Assembly: GCF_002119525.1 (NCBI RefSeq)
Contig: NZ_CP017916.1
Location: forward strand, 1,984,001-2,048,000
Direction of reading: 5' to 3'
DNA from: Vibrio syngnathi
GTDB lineage: Bacteria > Pseudomonadota > Gammaproteobacteria > Enterobacterales > Vibrionaceae
DNA length: 64,000 bases
Shown: positions 1 through 6,146 of the stretch, piece after piece
Layout: each line of letters starts with the position of its first letter
Position numbering within the stretch: the stretch's first letter is position 1
Translations under genes and position numbers: made by a program
The notes under the pieces: model-generated
Seen by the model: the letters and a program-made list of their open reading frames with translations, nothing else
The model's database searches: none
Told to the model about the DNA's origin: nothing

Positions 1-347
1 TAGTGTTTTTGTAAGGCAATAACGCCAGACCAGACGCTGATCGTCAGTACCCAAAACAACAAAGAACCTTCATGGCCAGCCCATACAGCTGCTAGCTTAA
101 AAAATGAGGGTAATTGAGTATTTGAATGTTCAGCGACATAGAGGATAGAGAAGTCATCACTGACAAAAGCATAGCCAAGCAATGCGACAGAAGTGAGAGA
201 AAACAATGCACTTGAAAGAGAGAAACTGCGGATTAAACTTATATTTTGCGTCCGTTTGTTTAGCATTTGATAAAACGAATGCACACCAATAATGCTACTG
301 AGTACAGCAACCAACACTAAACTAAACAGCCCCAAAGAACCGACCAT
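1..347 (-). CDS. nrfE: NrfE, cytochrome c haem lyase subunit (N-terminal part, cut by window edge)
   Basis: This is the first ~115 residues of a CcmF/NrfE-family membrane protein that runs off the left edge. CcmF/NrfE proteins attach haem to c-type cytochromes; the Nrf version serves the special CXXCK haem site of NrfA. The reading frame starts at the ATG at 347, preceded by a good ribosome site (GAGGTGAT). It shows an N-terminal membrane helix, a second one, and the family sequence WAGHEGSLLFW near residue 90, which belongs to the haem-handling region of CcmF proteins. It follows nrfD on the same strand after a 128-nt gap that contains a hairpin. The assignment to nrfE rather than housekeeping ccmF rests on its place in the nrf cluster. 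Confidence 0.85.
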   Translation of the reverse strand, partial: MVGSLGLFSLVLVAVLSSIIGVHSFYQMLNKRTQNISLIRSFSLSSALFSLTSVALLGYAFVSDDFSILYVAEHSNTQLPSFFKLAAVWAGHEGSLLFWVLTISVWSGVIALQKH

Positions 348-426
348 ATCACCTCAATAAGGCTCCGCTAGAGCAGAGCCGATCTGAACACGCATCTCAT
401 GTTTACTAAAAGCATGTTCATTAATA

Positions 427-454
427 AGCAGATGTCTAGTATCCAACATCTGCT
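427..454 (-). other. Inverted repeat between nrfD and nrfE
   Basis: AGCAGATGT and ACATCTGCT form a perfect 9-bp stem with a 10-nt loop in the 128-nt gap inside the nrf operon. No T-run follows on the minus strand, so it is more likely an RNA processing or stability element than a terminator. This is inference. Confidence 0.4.
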
Positions 455-475
455 CACTAATAAACTTGCGCGAAA

Positions 476-1456
476 TTAAGCTATCGTTAACTGCCCTGCA
501 TAAAGGACAAAAGTTCGCAGCATTAATACGCCCATTAGGCTTAGCGAAGTCACGGAGAAAATATACACCGAGCTATGGCGGATTGAGGTTGGTGTGACGG
601 CATTCAACAACAACGGTAAAACCATACCAACACCGATGACGCCATACCAGAACCAACTCGCCCAGAAACCACTGCCAATTGCATTCCATACTGCTTGTTC
701 ACTTTGACCACCAGCGAAGATCAGCCCAGTAAAGAAAGTGATAAGAACAAACAACTCAAACATCACTACCGGGCGTTCAAATCCGTGGATCCATGAAATA
801 CTCGGGCTATGAGGTGATTCTTTAAAGACCAACACACCGAATAAAATACACGCCGCCGCACCCGAAGATAAACTCGAGAACAAGAATAAAATCGGCAGTA
901 CTGGGTTATTCAATAGTGGGAAGGTATTTAAAGCTGACAGCAAGAATCCGGTATAAGCGGCAAGCATCAAAGCAAGAACAGCTAGGAATATTTCCAGAGC
1001 ATTCTCAAACACTTCTAATTTGCCAATCCAGTTCCCGACAAAGTCGAGTCGTCCTTTTAACCATGTTTGGTCATTCAAGAACACGACAATTTGATCTCTA
1101 AATATAATGCCGATCCAAAGGAACAAGATCACCATATACACTTGGAATAAGATCACACCCATCGACATCACAGACGTTGGATTATAGAAGATCATGATCT
1201 TCCAAAATGACAACGGTTTTGTCAGGTGGAAAACCAAGATCAGCAAGCCTGAGATGATCCCAAATGGCGCAAGAAAAGCTGTCGCCTTTAACACACCATT
1301 ATGAGCAGGATCGCCTTCAATAACCTTGCGCTTAAGATAAATGGAGATCATTACGGCACCCGCCGACATCCCCGCGAGGAATAAATAGATTGCTATAATC
1401 CAGTCCCATACCACGGTACCAGACTGAAAAGCTGCGTCCCATGCACTCATAATCAA
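476..1456 (-). CDS. nrfD: NrfD, membrane quinol-oxidising subunit of nitrite reduction
   Basis: A 326-residue integral membrane protein of the NrfD/PsrC family. It is thought to oxidise menaquinol in the inner membrane and pass electrons through the iron-sulfur protein NrfC to the cytochromes NrfB and NrfA. The sequence is almost wholly hydrophobic, with about eight membrane helices, the first near residues 17-38 (IIAIYLFLAGMSAG). Length fits the family. Its start overlaps the nrfC stop by four bases (ATGA), indicating translational coupling. It lies in the order nrfB-nrfC-nrfD-nrfE, as in E. coli. Confidence 0.92.
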   Translation of the reverse strand: MIMSAWDAAFQSGTVVWDWIIAIYLFLAGMSAGAVMISIYLKRKVIEGDPAHNGVLKATAFLAPFGIISGLLILVFHLTKPLSFWKIMIFYNPTSVMSMGVILFQVYMVILFLWIGIIFRDQIVVFLNDQTWLKGRLDFVGNWIGKLEVFENALEIFLAVLALMLAAYTGFLLSALNTFPLLNNPVLPILFLFSSLSSGAAACILFGVLVFKESPHSPSISWIHGFERPVVMFELFVLITFFTGLIFAGGQSEQAVWNAIGSGFWASWFWYGVIGVGMVLPLLLNAVTPTSIRHSSVYIFSVTSLSLMGVLMLRTFVLYAGQLTIA

Positions 1457-2139
1457 ATCTCCCCTTTTTGGTGTGGCACTTTATAGAGTTTTGGTTGAGT
1501 GCCTAGATAGGCTTTATCTCTGTAAACCACCTCGGATTGAAGTACTTGGTTTATCTCACTCTTAGGGTCATTCAAATCGCCGAATGTCAGCGCTTTGGTT
1601 GGGCAAGATTCGACACAAGCAGGCAACTTCCCTTGTGCTAGATTGGTATCATGACAGAAGTTACATTTATCGGCTGACTTGTTCTCTGGATGGAAAAAGC
1701 GCACTTGATATGGACACGCTAACAAACAGTAACCACAACCGACACACTTCTCTTTGTGGACATCAACAATGCCCGTTTTTTCATCTTTGTAGGCCGCTCC
1801 TGTTGGGCAAACCATGACACACGGCGCATTATCACAATGTTGGCAAGAGTTACGAGTAAAACGGTAATCAACATTTGGATATTCGCCTTGGGGTTCGCTC
1901 TTAATAATTTCTAAGCGCGATACACCTTCAGGTACTTTGTTTACTTCACGACATGCTTCGGTACAGGCGGTACAACCAATACACGCGGTTTCGTCATGAA
2001 TCATTCCATAACGTTTAGTGCCATCTTCTTGAACATTAGCTAGCGTTTTACGACTTGTCACCGCAGCAGTTCCCGCGACACCTGTGGTAAAAATAACGGC
2101 ACCAGCGCCTGCTAAAAAGTTTCTTCTTGAGCAGCTCAT
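1453..2139 (-). CDS. nrfC: NrfC, Tat-exported 4x[4Fe-4S] ferredoxin-like protein
   Basis: A 228-residue periplasmic electron carrier that links the membrane quinol oxidase NrfD to the cytochromes. The N terminus carries a twin-arginine signal (SRRNFLAGAG) followed by a hydrophobic stretch. Downstream are four cysteine clusters typical of the DmsB/NrfC family: CIGCTACTEAC, CQHCDNAPCVMVCP, CVGCGYCLLACP and the split motif CNFC...CVESCP. That gives sixteen cysteines for four [4Fe-4S] clusters. It starts 3 nt after nrfB and overlaps nrfD by 4 nt, so the genes are one transcription unit. Confidence 0.94.
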   Translation of the reverse strand: MSCSRRNFLAGAGAVIFTTGVAGTAAVTSRKTLANVQEDGTKRYGMIHDETACIGCTACTEACREVNKVPEGVSRLEIIKSEPQGEYPNVDYRFTRNSCQHCDNAPCVMVCPTGAAYKDEKTGIVDVHKEKCVGCGYCLLACPYQVRFFHPENKSADKCNFCHDTNLAQGKLPACVESCPTKALTFGDLNDPKSEINQVLQSEVVYRDKAYLGTQPKLYKVPHQKGEI

Positions 2140-2142
2140 AGA

Positions 2143-2727
2143 TTACTCCCCTTCTTTCTTCTGGTTGAAGTCTGAATGGCAATCCACGCACAGCTTAATG
2201 GTTTGCTTTTTATCTAAGCCCAACACCTTTGCTTCAGTCGCATGAACATCATGGCAGTTTGAACACGTTAAGTTTTGCGCGTGAACATCGTGGGTCCAGC
2301 TAGCTTCACGCAGATCATCAGGTTTGTGACAATCGATACATTGGCTATTAGCATCCAAAATTAAATTAGGATCGAGGAAAACCTTTTCGGTTCCTGGTTG
2401 TGATTGAGCCGAACGATACTTCACCACTTCAGGTGCACCTTCACGGTGATCGGGGCTAATTGAACTATGACAATCGGTACAATTTACTTCACGGCCAAGT
2501 AAAGCGTGTGCACTTTCACCATGTGAACCCAATACCGTTTCTTTTGAATCTTTATGGCATTGAACACACTTGTAGTCTTTGTCGCGGATTAATTCGACTT
2601 CATGTCTTGTTGATTCTCCTACTGGCGTAACAGCAGGCTCAGCAACAGCATGAATGGAATAACCATAGAGGCAGAATGCTAGAAGGGATTTAAGCATTAT
2701 GACTATGGCCAATTTAATATTGCCCAT
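2143..2727 (-). CDS. nrfB: NrfB, pentahaem cytochrome c electron donor to NrfA
   Basis: A 194-residue exported cytochrome with five CXXCH haem sites: CVQCH, CTDCH, CIDCH, CSNCH and CVDCH. A hydrophobic N-terminal segment (residues 5-29) looks like a Sec signal ending near AVAEP. In E. coli NrfB delivers electrons to NrfA; the same role is inferred here. It is the first gene of the leftward nrf transcript and faces nrfA across a 481-bp control region. Downstream genes nrfC, nrfD and nrfE follow closely. Confidence 0.93.
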   Translation of the reverse strand: MGNIKLAIVIMLKSLLAFCLYGYSIHAVAEPAVTPVGESTRHEVELIRDKDYKCVQCHKDSKETVLGSHGESAHALLGREVNCTDCHSSISPDHREGAPEVVKYRSAQSQPGTEKVFLDPNLILDANSQCIDCHKPDDLREASWTHDVHAQNLTCSNCHDVHATEAKVLGLDKKQTIKLCVDCHSDFNQKKEGE

Positions 2728-2914
2728 TTTATCCTTTCCTTATACCGGCATTATTTAACTCTCAACTAAATAATATTCCGGTTAAACAAAAGTACCCTTA
2801 AACGATATTATTACCGCTTAAATGATATCAATTCTTATTTTGGATAAGCCACAACGCTTTCTATAGTTAGAATATACCTCTAATTAGGTAATACGAAATT
2901 TGGATGGGTTAATC

Positions 2915-2930
2915 TGTGAACGCAATCACC
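2915..2930. promoter_or_regulatory. CRP-type site upstream of nrfB
   Basis: TGTGA-ACGCAA-TCACC matches nine of ten core positions of the CRP consensus TGTGA-N6-TCACA. It lies 188 bp from the nrfB start and 279 bp from the nrfA start. Identified by eye only. Confidence 0.5.
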
Positions 2931-2972
2931 CTATTTATATCATGGTCAATTTGGGTAATTGATTGTTATATA

Positions 2973-2987
2973 TGATAATAATTCTCA
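2973..2987. promoter_or_regulatory. Fur-box-like site
   Basis: TGATAAT-A-ATTCTCA matches the 7-1-7 Fur consensus TGATAAT-N-ATTATCA at 13 of 14 half-site positions. It sits between the two CRP/FNR-type sites. Iron control of a haem-rich system would make sense, but binding is inferred. Confidence 0.45.
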
Positions 2988-3015
2988 CTTGAATTTTAAT
3001 GCTACTAACTACCAA

Positions 3016-3031
3016 TACCCCTTTAGGGGTA
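3016..3031. promoter_or_regulatory. NarP/NarL 7-2-7 operator
   Basis: TACCCCT-TT-AGGGGTA is a perfect 16-bp inverted repeat. Each arm fits the NarL/NarP heptamer TACYYMT, and the tail-to-tail 7-2-7 layout is the one NarP requires. It is 177 bp upstream of the nrfA start codon. Confidence 0.75.
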
Positions 3032-3044
3032 TATAAACTTCAAC

Positions 3045-3058
3045 GTGATTGAAGTCAC
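3045..3058. promoter_or_regulatory. CRP/FNR-type site upstream of nrfA
   Basis: GTGA-TTGAAG-TCAC is a symmetric CRP-type core. It also overlaps a second inverted repeat, ACTTCAA-cgtga-TTGAAGT (3037-3055). It lies 14 bp downstream of the NarP palindrome. Whether CRP or FNR uses it cannot be told from sequence. Confidence 0.45.
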
Positions 3059-3208
3059 TACCGTTAATTGATCTAAGACAAGCTATATCCAACACGTAAC
3101 AAAATGTGTTTGTTTATGAATTAATATAAACAGGAATTCTCCAGTTCTTAATTTGAATAGCAAACTCACAACGCTTGGTATAAGAATCAGTATATTGGAG
3201 ATATCACT

Positions 3209-4639
3209 GTGAAAAAGCATTGGATACGTAATTCGGTCACAGCACTATTAATGGTTAGCGCATCACTAGCAAGCGCGACCAGTTTTGCTGCGTCTGAACA
3301 AAAAGAAATTGGCGACCCTCGTAACGACCAGTTCGAGCAAAACCACCCAGATCAATATCATTCATGGAGACAGACTTCAGAAAGCGAAGTTATTGAAGAC
3401 GCACTAAAAGAAGATCCAAACATGGCCATCATGTGGGCTGGCTACGGCTTCGCAAAAGATTACAACAAAGCACGCGGCCACTTTTATGCCATTGACGATG
3501 TAAGACAAACACTTCGTACTGGCGGCCCAACGGACGAAAGCTCTGGCCCAATGCCAATGGCGTGTTGGAGTTGTAAGAGCCCAGATGTCGCTCGTGTTAT
3601 TGAAGAACGTGGCGAAGATGGTTATTTCGAAGGTAAATGGGCGCGTCTTGGCAACGAGATCATTAACCCTATTGGCTGTTCAGACTGTCACGATACCCAA
3701 AGCGAAGGCTTTAAGAATGGTGAGCCAGCACTGAAGGTGACTCGTCCTTACGTTGAACGAGCATTTGAAACGATTGGTAAAAAGTTTGATGAACAAAGCC
3801 GCTTAGACCAACAAGCTTCTGTTTGTGCTCAGTGCCACGTGGAATACTACTTCACAGGGCCAACCAAAGGTGTGAAATTCCCTTGGGACCAAGGTACAAC
3901 CGTTGGCGACATGGAACGTTACTATGATGCAATCAACTTTAAAGATTGGACGCATAAAGTATCGAAAGCACCCATGCTGAAAGCGCAGCACCCAGGTTTC
4001 GAAACATGGCGCGAAGGCATCCACGGCAAGAACAAAGTCGTTTGTGCTGACTGTCATATGCCGAAAGTGACCAAAGAAGATGGCACCGTTTATACCGACC
4101 ATAAAGTGGGTAATCCATTCGACCGCTTCGAAGATACGTGTGCAAACTGTCACACTCAATCGAAAGAAACCATGCGTAACATCGTTTCAAGCCGTAAAGC
4201 GCAAGTACTGAACATGAAGCTGACAGCCGAGAAACAAATCGTTGCTGCTCACTTTGAAGCAGGCGCGGCATGGGAAGCGGGTGCGACAGAGCAAGAGATG
4301 GAACCTATCCTACTGGATATCCGTCACGCTCAATGGCGCTGGGACTACGCTATTGCGTCTCACGGCATTCATATGCATGCACCTGAAATCGCTCTAGAAG
4401 TGCTAGGCACTGCCGTAGACCGCGCTGCGGATGCTCGAACTAAGATTGTTCGTCTACTGGCGAAGAAAGGCATCACCGATCCAATCGAGATTCCAGATAT
4501 CTCGACCAAAGAAGCGGCTCAAAAAGCGCTTGGAATGGACATGGATAAGATGAATGCTGAGAAACAACACTTCTTAGACACGGTTGTTCCTAAATGGGAA
4601 GAGCAAGCTGAAAAGCGTGAAGCCAACTACGAATACTAG
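3209..4639 (+). CDS. nrfA: NrfA, periplasmic ammonia-forming cytochrome c552 nitrite reductase
   Basis: This 476-residue enzyme reduces nitrite to ammonium with six electrons in the periplasm. A signal peptide occupies about residues 1-28 (cleavage near SFAA). The active-site haem uses the diagnostic CXXCK motif (CWSCK) and four more haems use CSDCH, CAQCH, CADCH and CANCH, the standard five-haem layout. Length agrees with the family. The start is preceded by GGAGATATCACT. It is divergent from nrfBCDE, so catalytic and electron-supply genes are separately transcribed from one control region. A terminator follows at 4663-4700. Confidence 0.97.
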   Translation: MKKHWIRNSVTALLMVSASLASATSFAASEQKEIGDPRNDQFEQNHPDQYHSWRQTSESEVIEDALKEDPNMAIMWAGYGFAKDYNKARGHFYAIDDVRQTLRTGGPTDESSGPMPMACWSCKSPDVARVIEERGEDGYFEGKWARLGNEIINPIGCSDCHDTQSEGFKNGEPALKVTRPYVERAFETIGKKFDEQSRLDQQASVCAQCHVEYYFTGPTKGVKFPWDQGTTVGDMERYYDAINFKDWTHKVSKAPMLKAQHPGFETWREGIHGKNKVVCADCHMPKVTKEDGTVYTDHKVGNPFDRFEDTCANCHTQSKETMRNIVSSRKAQVLNMKLTAEKQIVAAHFEAGAAWEAGATEQEMEPILLDIRHAQWRWDYAIASHGIHMHAPEIALEVLGTAVDRAADARTKIVRLLAKKGITDPIEIPDISTKEAAQKALGMDMDKMNAEKQHFLDTVVPKWEEQAEKREANYEY

Positions 4640-4662
4640 TTTCTTCAATTAGACCATTAAGC

Positions 4663-4700
4663 AAAAACCAGTCACACTATATGTTGTGTGGCTGGTTTTT
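4663..4700 (+). terminator. Terminator of nrfA
   Basis: AAAAACCAG-t-CACAC pairs with GTGTG-g-CTGGTTTTT around an 8-nt loop, ending in a T-run. It lies 23 nt after the nrfA stop. Confidence 0.85.
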
Positions 4701-4786
4701 CTGTTTTAAATATTCAGTTTTAGGTTTGAAGCATTCAAATCAATACCGAGTTTCCAATGACCGTTTGCTAATTCAAGGAGTCAACA

Positions 4787-5131
4787 ATGAAGACCTTACT
4801 TTCGCTTTCAGCATTATGCATAGCACTACTCAGTTCAGGCGTTGACGCATCAGAGCGCGCAGAGACAGGCTGGGAGTTAATAGAGAAAGGTGCATTAGTC
4901 ATTGATGTCAGAACACCGGCAGAGTTCGCACAAGGGCATTTAAACAACGCCATCAACTACCCTCTTTCTGAAGTGGCAACTCACTTTGCTAACATCGAGA
5001 AAGACCAACCCATCGTTTTGTATTGCCGCAGTGGCAATCGCTCAGGGCAAGCTTATCAGTTCTTGCGTGCTCAAGGGTTTACTCAAATCCATAACGCAGG
5101 TGGGTTAACTGAGATGCTAGACAGCCAATAG
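4787..5131 (+). CDS. Periplasmic single-domain rhodanese (PspE-like sulfurtransferase)
   Basis: A 114-residue protein made of a signal peptide (about residues 1-22, ending GVDAS) and one rhodanese domain. The active loop CRSGNRSG has the catalytic Cys at position 80; the CDC25-like motif DVRTPAEFAQGH precedes it. Such proteins move sulfane sulfur between thiols, for example from thiosulfate to cyanide in vitro; the physiological substrate is unknown. AGGAG lies just upstream of the ATG. It follows the nrfA terminator and so is probably transcribed separately. Whether it serves haem or sulfur chemistry in the Nrf pathway is not shown. Confidence 0.85.
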   Translation: MKTLLSLSALCIALLSSGVDASERAETGWELIEKGALVIDVRTPAEFAQGHLNNAINYPLSEVATHFANIEKDQPIVLYCRSGNRSGQAYQFLRAQGFTQIHNAGGLTEMLDSQ

Positions 5132-5235
5132 ATACGGAAACTAATGATTTTAGAAATTAATCACTTTAGAGACGAATTACTTCAAAGGTAAATAGTTTCA
5201 ACATTTATTCAGGAAGAACAGCTTATTGACCAAGC

Positions 5236-5865
5236 CTAGCGGATCATCTCTTTGGCTTGGTTGATCGAATGAATAATTGAAACACGATCAATGCCCTTTT
5301 GATTGGAATCGAGGATTTGACTCCACGCATCAATCGCTTGTTGATAGCGCATACTAATGAAGTGATCGGTCGCAATCAGCATCAATGCCGTACGATCATT
5401 GGGATCAAGTTGCATGGAGTGATCCAATAGCGCATTCACGTCATCGCTCATAGCTTGAGAGCTAAGATAATAAAGTGCCGTTGCTTTGGCTGCATAGAGG
5501 CCAGAAGGCGCTTGAGGGTCTAAACGAATCGCATAATCGTAGCAAGTGAATGCCGCATCAAACTCCCCTTTTTGCATGTACACACCACCAAGCTTAAACC
5601 ACAAGTCGGATTGATTCGGGTCTTGCTTAAGGCTTTGTTGCAGCTCGTCTTCGAAATCTGTTGCCGTGTAACTATTGTTATCGTCTAAAGGCAGTTGAGG
5701 TAATTCTTGCTTTAGTTGAGACCAAACCGTAACACTGAGAAGCACTGTAATAAGTGATACGAGAATATTACCTTTGAGGTTACTGCTATTTTTACTCGCG
5801 GCAATAACAACCACAACTAGAAATAAGCTCATCAATATCAACGCTACAAGTAACCACATGTCCAT
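5236..5865 (-). CDS. nrfG: NrfG/CcmI-like TPR protein of cytochrome c maturation
   Basis: A 209-residue protein with two N-terminal membrane helices (about residues 4-22 and 33-48) and a TPR domain from about residue 70. The motif order SDLWFKLGGVYMQKGEFDAA, LYYLSSQAM, TALMLIATDHF and QQAIDAWSQIL closely follows E. coli NrfG as I remember it. NrfG helps the NrfEF lyase attach haem to the CXXCK site of NrfA. Here the gene lies on the far side of nrfA, convergent with the rhodanese and away from nrfE. A second copy beyond the left edge cannot be excluded, so the symbol is tentative. Confidence 0.65.
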   Translation of the reverse strand: MDMWLLVALILMSLFLVVVVIAASKNSSNLKGNILVSLITVLLSVTVWSQLKQELPQLPLDDNNSYTATDFEDELQQSLKQDPNQSDLWFKLGGVYMQKGEFDAAFTCYDYAIRLDPQAPSGLYAAKATALYYLSSQAMSDDVNALLDHSMQLDPNDRTALMLIATDHFISMRYQQAIDAWSQILDSNQKGIDRVSIIHSINQAKEMIR

Positions 5866-5980
5866 CTCACTTCCCTTTTGTTTAGCTCTATCTGCTACTT
5901 TATCGTTTTTGTGTTATCTCGTTATTGATCAAAGTTTAGCGTTCAAGATTTAGTACTCAAAGTTTCCCAAAACCAAGATC

Positions 5981-6049
5981 TAAGCACTAAGCACTAAGCA
6001 CTAAGCACTAAGCACTAAGCACTAAGCACTAAGCACTAAGCACTAAGCA
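5981..6049. repeat. Tandem heptamer array, TAAGCAC x ~10
   Basis: The unit TAAGCAC is repeated without a mismatch for 69 bp (9.9 copies) between the NrfG-like gene and the gyrA terminator. No reading frame is involved. Perfect short-unit arrays of this length are prone to slippage, so copy number may vary between isolates. Confidence 0.95.
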
Positions 6050-6082
6050 AAATGTTCGGAATAATAGAAAGCGATAGGCAAT

Positions 6083-6112
6083 AAAAAACCGAGCACTTAG
6101 GCTCGGTTTTTT
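6083..6112 (-). terminator. gyrA terminator
   Basis: AAAAAACCGAGC and GCTCGGTTTTTT form a strong stem with a 6-nt loop. It lies 35 nt beyond the gyrA stop and reads as an intrinsic terminator on the minus strand. Confidence 0.9.
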
Positions 6113-6146
6113 CATTGGTAAGCTTAATTACTTAACGTAATCGAGA

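Larger units (their letters stand above)
2728..3208. promoter_or_regulatory. Divergent nrfB / nrfA control region
   Basis: A 481-bp AT-rich stretch between divergent nrfB and nrfA, with no plausible gene. From left to right it holds: a 12-bp direct repeat at a 20-bp period (2797-2808 and 2817-2828); a weak FNR-like site (2818-2831); a CRP-like site (2915-2930); a near-consensus Fur box (2973-2987); a perfect NarP/NarL palindrome (3016-3031); a CRP/FNR-like site (3045-3058); and a weak FNR-like half-matched site (3068-3081). Regulation by anaerobiosis, nitrate/nitrite and CRP is known for nrf in other bacteria; the Fur site is less expected. Confidence 0.7.

Noticed and set aside
3068..3081. 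FNR site TTGAT-CTAA-GACAA
   Set aside because: The left half is perfect but the right half has two mismatches; listed only as part of the control region.
3803..4271. Open frames antisense to nrfA
   Set aside because: No family similarity or ribosome site; nrfA has all five haem motifs in the other strand.
5981..6049. Possible small CRISPR array
   Set aside because: The units are 7 bp and contiguous; there are no spacers and no cas genes.
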